Part shown: in pieces, positions 16,933 through 24,883 of the stretch
How the letters are laid out: every line of letters begins with the position of its first letter
How positions within the stretch are numbered: the stretch's first letter is position 1
Source of the DNA: Acidobacteriota bacterium
GTDB lineage: Bacteria > Acidobacteriota > Vicinamibacteria > Vicinamibacterales > UBA2999
Length of the DNA: 40,642 bases
Assembly: GCA_947465645.1 (NCBI GenBank)
Contig: CANIBQ010000045.1
Span: forward strand, 1-40,642
Reading direction: 5' to 3'
Notes under the pieces: generated by a model
What the model saw: only the letters and a program-made list of their open reading frames with translations
What the model was told of the DNA's origin: nothing
The model's database searches: none
Translations under genes and position numbers: made by a program

Positions 16933-18206
16933 TCGTCCTCGCCGGCGGCGACCTCGTCCTGCCGGACCGCATCCTCACGAACGCTTCGCTCATCATCGAC
17001 GGCACGCGCATCGCGGCCATCGAGCCGCAGGCTCGCGTGGACACACCGGGCGCGACGATCGTCGATGCCGCTGATTGCTACGTGGTCCCCGGGTTCGTGG
17101 ATGTCCACGTTCACGGCGTGGAAGGACACGACACGCTGGACGGCGGCGCGGCGATCGCGGAGATCGCGTCGCGCCTGCCTCGCTACGGCGTCACGGCGTT
17201 TTGTCCCACCACGGTTGCGTGCCCTCCCGCGGAGTTGCGCGCGGTGCTGGCGCAGGTCAAGGCGGCGCGCATCTCGCGGCCCGGCAGCAGCGCGCGGGTG
17301 TTGCCCGCGCATCTCGAAAGCAACTTCATCAACCCGGAGTATCGAGGCGCCCAGCCCGCGGACTGTCTCAGGCTGCCGGGTTCCGCGGACCGTGAAGGTC
17401 CGCGCCGCATCGGGCAAGGGTCTCTCGGCATCGGGCAAGGAAATGAGAATGATGCGGCGCGGGCCTTTACGGCCCGCGATGGGGAGTTCACCGCTCAAGA
17501 TATCCTCCAGGTGATCCGCTCGGCCCGGCCCGATGTCGGCATCGTCACTCTGGCGCCGGAGCTGCCCGGCGGTATCGAGCTGGTGCGATCGCTTGTGACC
17601 GCAGGGCACGTGGTGTCGATCGGTCACACCGGGGCGAACTTCGACGAAGCGATCGCGGCGATCGAAGCGGGCGCGAGCCATGCGACGCATCTCTTCAATC
17701 GCATGACGCCGATGACGCACCGAGAGCCCGGCGTCGCAGGCGCGTTGCTCGCCCGCCAGGACGTGGCCGCCGAGTTGATCTGCGACGGCTATCACGTGCA
17801 CCCTGCCATGTGCCGGCTCGCCATCACGGCCAAGGGTATCGACGGCGTTATGGCGATTACGGATGGGACGGGCGGCTCGGGGCTCCCGGTCGGCTCGACG
17901 GCTCGGCTGGGCGGCCGCCGGATTCGCGTCACCGAACACGCCGCGATGCTGGACGAGGGCACGCTGGCCGGAAGCACGTTGACGATGGACCGCGCGTTCA
18001 AGGCGATCGTGGCACGCTTCGAGTGCTCGATCGTCGAAGCGGCGACACTCTGCTCGATGACGCCGGCGCGTCAGCTTGGCTTGGCTGGATTCGGTTTCAT
18101 CGCCGAAGGAGGGGTCGCCGACCTTGTCGTGCTCGACCGAGGTTTCCGGGTCGTCCGCACGTTCATTGACGGCCAGGAGGCTTACCGCAACGGCGGCGTC
18201 GCGTAG
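16929..18206 (+). CDS. nagA: N-acetylglucosamine-6-phosphate deacetylase, with repeat-derived insert
   Basis: This 425-residue amidohydrolase probably removes acetate from GlcNAc-6-phosphate. PGFVDVHVHGVEGHDTLDGG has the HxH metal motif. LPAHLESNFINPEYRGAQ stands where most NagA have HLEGPFxNxxxKGAH, so the metal Glu is kept but the Gly-Pro and the substrate His are changed. IGHTGANFDEAI, ATHLFNRMTPMTHREPG, CDGYHVHP and AITDGTGGSGLP (catalytic Asp) are intact. Residues ~150-188 are an insert encoded by two hairpins and a 13-bp direct repeat. The altered substrate loop allows a related substrate. It follows the ROK gene with a four-base overlap and converges on queC, overlapping it by 25 bases. 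Confidence 0.85.
   Translation: MIVLAGGDLVLPDRILTNASLIIDGTRIAAIEPQARVDTPGATIVDAADCYVVPGFVDVHVHGVEGHDTLDGGAAIAEIASRLPRYGVTAFCPTTVACPPAELRAVLAQVKAARISRPGSSARVLPAHLESNFINPEYRGAQPADCLRLPGSADREGPRRIGQGSLGIGQGNENDAARAFTARDGEFTAQDILQVIRSARPDVGIVTLAPELPGGIELVRSLVTAGHVVSIGHTGANFDEAIAAIEAGASHATHLFNRMTPMTHREPGVAGALLARQDVAAELICDGYHVHPAMCRLAITAKGIDGVMAITDGTGGSGLPVGSTARLGGRRIRVTEHAAMLDEGTLAGSTLTMDRAFKAIVARFECSIVEAATLCSMTPARQLGLAGFGFIAEGGVADLVVLDRGFRVVRTFIDGQEAYRNGGVA
17384..17478. repeat. palindrome cluster inserted in nagA
   Basis: There are two 8-bp perfect hairpins. In the first, CGCGGACC (17384-17391) and GGTCCGCG (17397-17404) flank a 5-base loop. In the second, CGCGGGCC (17458-17465) and GGCCCGCG (17471-17478) do the same. 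Between them GCATCGGGCAAGG occurs twice (17407-17419 and 17428-17440). The second hairpin with its left flank (17451-17478) differs by one loop base from 25182-25209 in ubiE. The reading frame stays open. Confidence 0.85.
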
Positions 18207-18862
18207 GTCGTCGGATCGACCACACCTGCCTGGTTGAAGGCATCGCGGCGCTCGCGACACTTGCTGCATCGGCCGCAGTGAAGACCGCTCCGCGGGTTCA
18301 TGCACGACAGCGTCAGCTCCAGCGGAACGCCAAGCTCCACGCCCAGCCGGATGACGTCGCTCTTATCCATCGAGACGAACGGAGTCTTGATCTCGATGGA
18401 GTGCGCCAGACCCAGCGATAGCGCGCGCGCCATCGTTTCGAAGAACTCCGGCGTAGCGTCTGGAAACGGGTTGCCCGCCAACGGACCGATCGCGAGGCGC
18501 GAGATCCGCTGCTGAGCGCAATGGATCGCCGATGTGCTGAGCAGCATCACGTTGCGGCCCGCCAGGTAGACGTCCTCATCGGGCGTGTCGAAGGCCGGCG
18601 GCTCGCCGCGCAGCGCCCAGTGCGTCGCAGGGTAGAGGTCGTGCACGGCAAGAGTCAGGCGCGCCGCCGGGGTGCACGCCCGGAGCGGTGGGGCCGCAAG
18701 CAGCCGGTCGAGTGCCGCCAGTTCCTCGGCCTCCCAGGCCAGGCCCGTGCTCACGTAGATCGGGTGGACGGTTGCCGTTCGCGCCTCTGATGCGGCGAGG
18801 ACGGCGCTGTCCAGTCCGGCGGAAAGCAAGACCGCCGTATGTCGCTGATGGGAGTCGGCCAT
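18182..18862 (-). CDS. queC: 7-cyano-7-deazaguanine synthase
   Basis: This protein has 226 residues from the ATG at 18862; an upstream ATG at 18922 would run into queD. It converts 7-carboxy-7-deazaguanine to preQ0 with ATP and ammonia. TAVLLSAGLDSAVLA is the pyrophosphatase loop, with Ala where SGGxDS is usual. DVYLAGRNVMLLSTSAIHCA and KTPFVSMDKSDVIRLG are family regions. SCMNPRSGLHCGRCSKCRER near the C-terminus supplies the four zinc cysteines. It is divergent from queD with 37 bases between starts. queE and queF are not in the window. The route could feed queuosine in tRNA; nothing here points to deazapurine DNA modification. Confidence 0.87.
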   Translation of the reverse strand: MADSHQRHTAVLLSAGLDSAVLAASEARTATVHPIYVSTGLAWEAEELAALDRLLAAPPLRACTPAARLTLAVHDLYPATHWALRGEPPAFDTPDEDVYLAGRNVMLLSTSAIHCAQQRISRLAIGPLAGNPFPDATPEFFETMARALSLGLAHSIEIKTPFVSMDKSDVIRLGVELGVPLELTLSCMNPRSGLHCGRCSKCRERRDAFNQAGVVDPTTYATPPLR

Positions 18863-18899
18863 TGGGAGTTCGGAGTTCTCACCGTTAAGATTACAAACT

Positions 18900-19301
18900 A
18901 TGTACTCGGTCACCAAACGCATCGACTTCTGCTACGGGCATCGCCTGCTCGACTACGACGGCATCTGCAAGCATCCGCACGGGCACAACGCCGTGGCCGA
19001 GATCGAGGTTCGCAGCGAGGCGCTCGACGCGCGCAACATGGTGGCCGACTTCAGCGACATCAAGCGCCTCGTCAAGAGTTGGATCGATCGCGAGCTCGAT
19101 CACAAGATGATCCTTCGGCGCGACGACCCCCTCGTGCCGCTGCTCCAGTCCGCCGGGGAGCCCATGTATCTCGTGGACAGCAATCCCACCGTCGAGCGCA
19201 TCGCCCGGCTGATCTTCGATATCTCGCGCGAGCAGGGGCTGCCCGTGGTGCGCGTGACCGTGTGGGAGACCCCGACCTCATGGGCGACGTACACAGACTG
19301 A
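18900..19301 (+). CDS. queD: 6-carboxy-5,6,7,8-tetrahydropterin synthase
   Basis: This 133-residue member of the PTPS/QueD family makes carboxytetrahydropterin from dihydroneopterin triphosphate, the first pathway-specific step to 7-deazaguanines. The zinc histidines are in FCYGHRLLDY and CKHPHGHNAVAEIEV, with Cys24 as the likely catalytic cysteine. MVADFSDIKRLVKSWIDREL and LDHKMIL contain the conserved Asp-Phe and Asp-His. NPTVERIARLIF and VTVWETPTSWATY give the substrate Glu. It is complete for the family. Its last 22 bases overlap the HAD phosphatase start. Confidence 0.93.
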   Translation: MYSVTKRIDFCYGHRLLDYDGICKHPHGHNAVAEIEVRSEALDARNMVADFSDIKRLVKSWIDRELDHKMILRRDDPLVPLLQSAGEPMYLVDSNPTVERIARLIFDISREQGLPVVRVTVWETPTSWATYTD

Positions 19302-19954
19302 TCGCGTTCGATCTCGACGGCACGCTGATTGATTCCCATCAGGACCTGGCGGATTCCGCAAACCAGTTGCTCGGGGAGCTCGGCGCGGCCCCGCTGCCTG
19401 TCGAGGCCATCACCCGGATGGTTGGCGAAGGCGCGCGGGTGCTGGTGCAGCGCGCGCTCGCCGCCGCCGGGCTGCAGGAAGGGCCTGGCGCGCTGCCGCG
19501 CTTCCTCGAGATCTACGACACGCGCCTGCTGAATCACACGAACGTCTACGAAGGCGTGGTGGATGCGGTGCGGCTCGCACGGCAGCACGCGCGGGTCGCC
19601 GTCCTGACCAACAAGCCCGCGCAACCCAGCGAACGCATTCTCGAGGGACTTGGCATCAGGAACCTGTTCGATGAGCTGATTGGCGGAGACGGTCCATTCG
19701 GCCGCAAGCCGGATCCGGCAGGCCTCGTCTCGCTGATGGCCCGCACCGGAGCCACCGCCGATCGCACGCTGATGGTCGGCGATTCCGCGATCGATCACGA
19801 GACCGCCCGTCGCGCGTCAGTCCGGTGTTGCCTGACGGCGTATGGCTACGGCTACGAAACGTTTCCCGCCGAGCGCCTGACGGGCGAGGAGTGGGTGGTC
19901 ACCTCAGCGCAGGAGCTGTGCGCGGCGATCGACCGATTCGGCGCTCAGAAGTAG
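19280..19954 (+). CDS. HAD-family phosphatase, phosphoglycolate phosphatase-like
   Basis: This 224-residue protein has an ATG at 19280 inside the end of queD. It is a haloacid-dehalogenase phosphatase with LIAFDLDGTLIDSHQDLADS (nucleophile and acid Asp), an alpha-helical cap (about 22-85), VAVLTNKP (motif II Thr), GRKPDP (motif III Lys) and LMVGDSAIDHETARRA (motif IV). The arrangement is that of Gph/PgmB-type enzymes, which clear 2-phosphoglycolate or similar small phosphates. Substrate is not certain from sequence alone. It converges on the repressor-receptor fusion gene with a 10-base overlap of the 3' ends. Confidence 0.85.
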   Translation: MGDVHRLIAFDLDGTLIDSHQDLADSANQLLGELGAAPLPVEAITRMVGEGARVLVQRALAAAGLQEGPGALPRFLEIYDTRLLNHTNVYEGVVDAVRLARQHARVAVLTNKPAQPSERILEGLGIRNLFDELIGGDGPFGRKPDPAGLVSLMARTGATADRTLMVGDSAIDHETARRASVRCCLTAYGYGYETFPAERLTGEEWVVTSAQELCAAIDRFGAQK

Positions 19955-22900
19955 CGCTTCACCTTCAGCGCGAACGTCCGCGGCTGGACGATCCTCGTGC
20001 CCACGAACACCGACTGGAAGTTGTACAGCGCCGTCCTGTCGGTGACGTTCGAGACCTGCAACTGCAGGCTCCATGTGCGGCGGCCTCCCACAGACACGTC
20101 ACATCCGGCCGCCACGTCGGCGATGGTCCGGGGGCGCACGCGGGGGACGCTGGCGGTGAGATCTACGTATGGCAGCAGGCTCGCAAAGTCGGGATCGGCG
20201 GCGACGACCTCCGGGTCTGACGGGTTCGAGACGAGCCCGCCGTCATACCGGACCGAGCCGCCGAACCAACTGCATCCCGGCGGGTCGTACTGCGTGGTGA
20301 GATGCATGCTGAGACGTTGATCGTGATCGATCGGAAACGGTCCGGCCGACAGCAAATCCACGGCACCCTGGCCGAGGAACAATCCTCCGGTAAACGGCGG
20401 CGTTGAAATCGCGCGTCCCGTCGTCACGCTCAGCGTCCCCGACACGCCTTTTTGCTGCGACATCGTCAACCGCATCTCGGCGCCGTCCACGGTGATGCCC
20501 GCGAGCGTGGTGGGGAAGATGATCCCGGTGTCGAAGAAGTTGTTGTTGTCCTGCTGATCCTTCGACGTCTTGCGATACGCCGACACGTCGAAGGTGACGA
20601 TGCCGGCAAACGCGCGCTGGTAACCGGCCTCGTACACGTTCTGACGTTCGGGCAGGATCGGACGATATCCGCCGCCGAGAGCCGCCTTGACGCTTTCGGG
20701 CGCGAGCCGCGCGCCCTCTTCAGACGAAGACAGCAGCAGGTTTTCGTTCGGCGGCGTCTGGTAGTTGCGGTTGTACGACGCGCGAACCACCCCCATCCCG
20801 CCAGGCAACTGGTAGGCAACACCGAGGCGGGGCTGGATCTGGCTGCCGCGCACGAGCAGCGAGTAGTTGTCATACCGGAATCCAAGCGCCAGCGTCGCGT
20901 GTCGTGCCCGGACCGTCGACTGCGCAAACCCGCTCCAGGTCTGTCCAGCCTGGCCCGCGTCGAATACGAAGGGCGTTCCCCCACGCGTGAGATCGTGCGC
21001 CACGAGTTCCGGGTTGAACGCCGCCGATCCTGGCGCATTGAACGACGCCTTGGTGATGGCCATCGCGAAATGTTCGTGAACCGGAAAGCGCTGGTAGTCG
21101 ACACCCGCGCGGATTGAATGGGCGCCAATCACTCGCGTGTACCGCGTCACCATGGTCAACGTCGATAACGTTCGCCGCTGTGACGCCGTGACCGGCGTGT
21201 CGCCCAGGCTCGGGTCGAGCCGCGCGCGTGTCGCGCGGTAGCCCGCCGTCGATTCCAGCGTCGACCGCGGATCGAGCGTTCGCAGGTAGGACATCCAGCC
21301 CGCGGCGTCGCTGAGTCGCTGCTCCTGATCCTGGCCGGCCGCCTGCTGCGAGGGCAGGTTCGCGATCTCGAATCCTGACGCTCCGCCCATGCCGTGCATG
21401 CGAATCGTGTCGTGATCGGTGAGGATGAAGTCTGCGCGCCCGAATCCGCGGGCGAAGCTGCCGGCGTTGTGCAGGTTCTCGAGCGACACCTGGTCGAGGA
21501 AGCGATCGGTACGCATCGCGGCGATCGATCCGAAGTAGCCGGCGCGGCGGGTGCCCCCTCCGGCCTGAGCCACGCCGTGCCAGGTGCCGAATCCCGCCGC
21601 GGTGGCACTGACGTCTCCGGTCAGCCGTCGCGAGATGCCGAGCCCACTGCGGCTGGTAATCACGGCCACGCCCGACACCTTCCCGCCGAACTCCGCGGGA
21701 ATGTTGCCGGTCATCAGCTCCGCCGACTGCACGATCGCCGCGTCGAGCGCATTGGCGAAGGCGCCCGTCAACTGATCGCCGATCGGCAGCCCGTCGACGA
21801 CAAAGGTCATCTGGTTGTGCGCGCCTCGCGGATGAATCGCGCCGTTGGCATTCTGCGCAAACCCGGGAAAGGTGACGAGCGCCGACTCGAGTCCGCGGCT
21901 GCCCACGGGGGAGGGGAGCTGCTCAATCCTCGCCATGCTGATCTGATTCCGCGTCCCGGCGGAGGTCGAGTCGACGAGCACTTCAGGGTGGGCGAACACC
22001 GTGACCGATGTCTGCGCCGCGAGGTCGAGCACGACCGAGATCTCGACGGGCACGCTGGTGCGCAGCGCGATTTCGTCGCGGTGCGACGCAAAGCCGGAGA
22101 GCTCCACGTCCAGCCGGTAGGTGTCGAGCGGCACGTTCGGAATCTGGAACGTCCCGTCGGCTTCCGTGATGGTGCTGCGGACCAGGCCCGTCTGCGTCTT
22201 GGTGAGACGCACGTCGGATCCGGGCAGCACGCCGCCTTGTGCGTCGCGCACGACGCCGCGGAGCAGCGCTGTCGTCTGCGCATCGGCGGCGCTGGCGAGG
22301 ACGAGCAGCATCAACGCTGCGCGTGCGACCTGGACGAGCAGCTTCGAGGCGGCGCGCGTGCCGATGGTGATGCGGTCGTCGTTCTTGCCGCGCACGCGGA
22401 CGCTGTCGGATGCCGCGTCGCGGTCCTCGACCTCGATGGCCTCGCCCGGTTTGAGATGGTGGTTTTCGATGAATCGCAGAAACGCCTTGTCCTGGTCGAT
22501 CACACGAGTGACGACGACAGGGGTATGGAGTGGGCACGTCAGGAGGTTCTGCGCCTCCTGCGGCTTGACGACACCCTGAGGGTCGGGGATCGGATCGCCA
22601 TGCGGATCCGCTTCAGGCCGGCCAAGCATCTCGTCCATCCGATCGATCAAGCGCTCGGAGACGACGTGCTCGAGCAGCTCCGCCTCGTCGTGGACCTCGT
22701 CCCATTTCAGGCCCATGACCTTGACGAGAAACAGCTCCACGAGCCGGTGACGCCGCAGGACGAGCGCGGCGAGCCTCTCGCCAGCGGGGGTCAGCGTGAC
22801 GCCCGAGTAAGGCTCGTACTCCACGAGACCCGACTCCGACAGCGTCTTCACCATGGTCGTGGCCGTGCCCGGCGCGACGCCCAGGGATGCTGCCAACTGC

Positions 22901-22992
22901 CCCATGGGTAGGAGCCGTTCCGGGGCAGGCAGGGCGGTGGCCCCAAGGTAAATGGCCTTTAAATAGTTCTCAACGGTGCTTGACGGAAGCAT
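19945..22992 (-). CDS. MntR/DtxR-type repressor joined in frame to a TonB-dependent receptor
   Basis: One open frame of 1015 codons. Residues 1-220 are a complete metal-dependent repressor: winged helix (MGQLAASLGVAPGTATTMVK), dimer/metal domain with His82 and Glu105/Glu108/His109 in EAELLEHVV (the MntR-like set), the DtxR-like stretch HGDPIPDPQG, and an SH3/FeoA-like C-terminal domain. Residues ~223-238 then form a signal peptide ending ASAADA|Q. A carboxypeptidase-regulatory-like domain (about 243-330), a plug with TFVVDGLPIGDQ and GNIPAEFGGKVSG, and a beta-barrel ending FALKVKRYF with a terminal Phe follow. A cytoplasmic DNA-binding protein cannot also be an outer-membrane barrel, so internal initiation (ATG at 22311) or a one-base sequence error is likely. 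A TGATG at 22313-22309 would separate them in the neighbouring frame. Confidence 0.85.
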   Translation of the reverse strand: MLPSSTVENYLKAIYLGATALPAPERLLPMGQLAASLGVAPGTATTMVKTLSESGLVEYEPYSGVTLTPAGERLAALVLRRHRLVELFLVKVMGLKWDEVHDEAELLEHVVSERLIDRMDEMLGRPEADPHGDPIPDPQGVVKPQEAQNLLTCPLHTPVVVTRVIDQDKAFLRFIENHHLKPGEAIEVEDRDAASDSVRVRGKNDDRITIGTRAASKLLVQVARAALMLLVLASAADAQTTALLRGVVRDAQGGVLPGSDVRLTKTQTGLVRSTITEADGTFQIPNVPLDTYRLDVELSGFASHRDEIALRTSVPVEISVVLDLAAQTSVTVFAHPEVLVDSTSAGTRNQISMARIEQLPSPVGSRGLESALVTFPGFAQNANGAIHPRGAHNQMTFVVDGLPIGDQLTGAFANALDAAIVQSAELMTGNIPAEFGGKVSGVAVITSRSGLGISRRLTGDVSATAAGFGTWHGVAQAGGGTRRAGYFGSIAAMRTDRFLDQVSLENLHNAGSFARGFGRADFILTDHDTIRMHGMGGASGFEIANLPSQQAAGQDQEQRLSDAAGWMSYLRTLDPRSTLESTAGYRATRARLDPSLGDTPVTASQRRTLSTLTMVTRYTRVIGAHSIRAGVDYQRFPVHEHFAMAITKASFNAPGSAAFNPELVAHDLTRGGTPFVFDAGQAGQTWSGFAQSTVRARHATLALGFRYDNYSLLVRGSQIQPRLGVAYQLPGGMGVVRASYNRNYQTPPNENLLLSSSEEGARLAPESVKAALGGGYRPILPERQNVYEAGYQRAFAGIVTFDVSAYRKTSKDQQDNNNFFDTGIIFPTTLAGITVDGAEMRLTMSQQKGVSGTLSVTTGRAISTPPFTGGLFLGQGAVDLLSAGPFPIDHDQRLSMHLTTQYDPPGCSWFGGSVRYDGGLVSNPSDPEVVAADPDFASLLPYVDLTASVPRVRPRTIADVAAGCDVSVGGRRTWSLQLQVSNVTDRTALYNFQSVFVGTRIVQPRTFALKVKRYF

Positions 22993-23079
22993 TTAGATGG
23001 GCAGTGTATCTGACTTCGACGAGTATTTGATTTGACTTTCGATGATACGTCAAGTAATTTTTGAGTCGTCAAAATACAG
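22993..23079. promoter_or_regulatory. AT-rich divergent control region between the repressor-receptor gene and mntH
   Basis: The 87 bases contain two inverted repeats: TTGAC (23032-23036) with GTCAA (23049-23053) across 12 bases, and TTTTGA (23059-23064) with TCAAAA (23069-23074) across four. TTGACT at 23032-23037 with TAATTT at 23055-23060 (17-base spacing) is a weak candidate mntH promoter. The second palindrome would lie at its transcription start. Position and symmetry suit an MntR-type operator, but neither matches a known MntR or DtxR consensus closely. Confidence 0.5.
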
Positions 23080-24435
23080 ATGCCATCCGTAGACACCCCC
23101 ACATCTGCACCACCGCCGGTCGGCCGCGGTTGGGCCAGAGCGTCGAGCTCCATCAGCCTCCCGGAGGTGCACGGCTCCATCGCCGTGCCCCACGACGCAG
23201 GCTTCTTTCGGAAGCTCTTCGCCTTCGCCGGCCCCGGCTATCTGGTTGCGGTGGGCTACATGGACCCCGGCAACTGGGCCACCGACCTCGCCGGCGGCGC
23301 GCGCTACGGCTACACGCTGCTCAGCGTGATTCTGATTTCCAACATGATGGCGATCCTGCTGCAGGCGCTGGCGGTGCGGCTCGGGATTGGCAGCGGCCGC
23401 GATCTCGCGCAGGCGTGCCGCGACAGCTATTCGCGGCCCACGACGATCGTCCTCTGGATCCTGTGCGAGATTGCGATTGCGGCCTGCGATCTCGCGGAAG
23501 TCATCGGCGCGGCGATCGCGCTGAACCTTCTCTTCGGCATGCCGCTCATCTGGGGTGTGTCCATTACCGCCCTGGACGTGCTCATCATCCTCTTCCTGCA
23601 GCACCGTGGCTTCCGCTACGTCGAGGCGCTCGTGATCTCGCTGATCGTGGTGATCGCGGCGTGCTTCGCCGTGGAGCTGGTGCTGGCGCGACCGGACCCG
23701 ACGGCGGTACTCCTGGGGTTCATCCCGCGCGGCGAGATTCTGGTGAATCCCGAGATGCTCTACATCGCGCTCGGCATTCTTGGGGCGACCGTCATGCCTC
23801 ACAACCTGTATCTCCACTCGTCGATCGTCCAGACGCGGAAGTACCTCGATACGCACGCCGGGAAGGCCGAGGCGATCCGGTTTGCCTCGATCGATTCGTC
23901 GGTGGCGCTGATGTCCGCGCTGTTCATCAACGCGGCGATCCTCATCATGGCGGCGGCGGCCTTTCACGGCACCCCCTACGAGTCGGTCGCGGATATCGGC
24001 GACGCGCACATGCTGCTGTCGCCGCTGCTTGGTACGAGCGCCGCGGGCATGCTGTTTGCCATCGCGCTGCTCTGCTCCGGACAGAACGCGACGCTGACCG
24101 GAACGCTCGCCGGGCAGATCGTGATGGAGGGCTTCGTCAACATCCGGCTCCGTCCGTGGCTGCGGCGGATCATCACCCGCCTGGTCGCGATTGTGCCCGC
24201 GATCATCACGGTGGCCCTGTACGGGGAAGAGGGGATGGGCGACCTGCTCATTCTCAGCCAGGTGGTGCTCAGCCTTCAGCTCTCGTTCGCCGTGTTTCCG
24301 CTGGTGAGTTTCACGTCGAATCGCGCCAAGATGGGCGATCTCGTTGCCCCCCGCTGGATGCAGGTGCTGGCGTGGACGGTCGCGGTTATCATTGCGTCGC
24401 TGAACGCCTGGCTCCTGTACACGACGATCTTCTGA
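23080..24435 (+). CDS. mntH: NRAMP-family divalent metal transporter
   Basis: This 451-residue inner-membrane protein has about eleven hydrophobic helices. It is a proton-coupled Mn(II)/Fe(II) importer by family. [16 protein letters not shown] holds the DPGN metal motif of helix 1. [14 protein letters not shown] holds the MPHN motif of helix 6. [23 protein letters not shown] is the conserved helix 8 transport signature region. The first ~40 residues are a Pro/Ser-rich cytoplasmic extension. No ribosome-binding site is visible, and the candidate promoter leaves only a ~13-base leader, so initiation may be near-leaderless. It is divergent from an MntR-like repressor, the classic arrangement for Mn-controlled uptake, and followed by uspA after five bases. 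Confidence 0.94.
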   Translation: MPSVDTPTSAPPPVGRGWARASSSISLPEVHGSIAVPHDAGFFRKLFAFAGPGYLVAVGYMDPGNWATDLAGGARYGYTLLSVILISNMMAILLQALAVRLGIGSGRDLAQACRDSYSRPTTIVLWILCEIAIAACDLAEVIGAAIALNLLFGMPLIWGVSITALDVLIILFLQHRGFRYVEALVISLIVVIAACFAVELVLARPDPTAVLLGFIPRGEILVNPEMLYIALGILGATVMPHNLYLHSSIVQTRKYLDTHAGKAEAIRFASIDSSVALMSALFINAAILIMAAAAFHGTPYESVADIGDAHMLLSPLLGTSAAGMLFAIALLCSGQNATLTGTLAGQIVMEGFVNIRLRPWLRRIITRLVAIVPAIITVALYGEEGMGDLLILSQVVLSLQLSFAVFPLVSFTSNRAKMGDLVAPRWMQVLAWTVAVIIASLNAWLLYTTIF

Positions 24436-24440
24436 CAGCC

Positions 24441-24863
24441 ATGTATCGCCGCATCCTGGTCGCGATCGAGAACTCGCCTGCGGATCAGGCGATCCTCAGC
24501 CACGTCACGACCCTCGCCGCCCTGACCGGCGCCGAGCTGCTGCTCGTGCACGTGGCCGACGGCTTTGCGGCGCGTCACTTCGACGATCTCGGCCTGCGCG
24601 AGTCGGAGGAGATGAAGGGCGATCGGGCCTACCTGGACGGCCTTGCGGAGTCGCTCGCCGCGCACTCGGTGCGCGTCTCGACCGAGCTGGCGATGGGCGA
24701 CCCGGCCACTGAGCTGATACGCCTGGCGCAGGAGCGGGGCGCCGACCTGATTGCGATGTCGACGCACGGCCATCGGTTCATCAACGATCTGATCCGCGGT
24801 GCCACCGTCGATCGGGTCAGGCACCTCGTCACGATCCCGGTCCTGCTGCTGCGCGCGCAGTAA
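24441..24863 (+). CDS. universal stress protein
   Basis: This 140-residue single UspA domain starts MYRRILVAIENSPADQAIL with an N-terminal strand and acidic residue. It ends THGHRFINDLIRGATVDRVR and TIPVLLLRAQ. The G-x2-G-x9-G nucleotide motif is imperfect (GHRFINDLIRGAT has only part of it), so ATP binding is doubtful. It begins five bases after mntH and is surely cotranscribed. UspA-like proteins are often paired with transporters and may modulate them, but no partner interaction can be read from the sequence. Confidence 0.88.
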   Translation: MYRRILVAIENSPADQAILSHVTTLAALTGAELLLVHVADGFAARHFDDLGLRESEEMKGDRAYLDGLAESLAAHSVRVSTELAMGDPATELIRLAQERGADLIAMSTHGHRFINDLIRGATVDRVRHLVTIPVLLLRAQ

Positions 24864-24883
24864 GCCCCGAGCGCAGCCGAAGA

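Noticed and set aside
17384..17478. nagA hairpins as transcription terminators
   Set aside because: They lie in the middle of an intact gene, have no T runs, and one is copied inside ubiE.
18182..19301. queC-queD as part of a deazapurine DNA-modification island
   Set aside because: No DpdA-like transglycosylase, DpdB, DpdC or nuclease genes are present; ordinary queuosine synthesis explains the pair.
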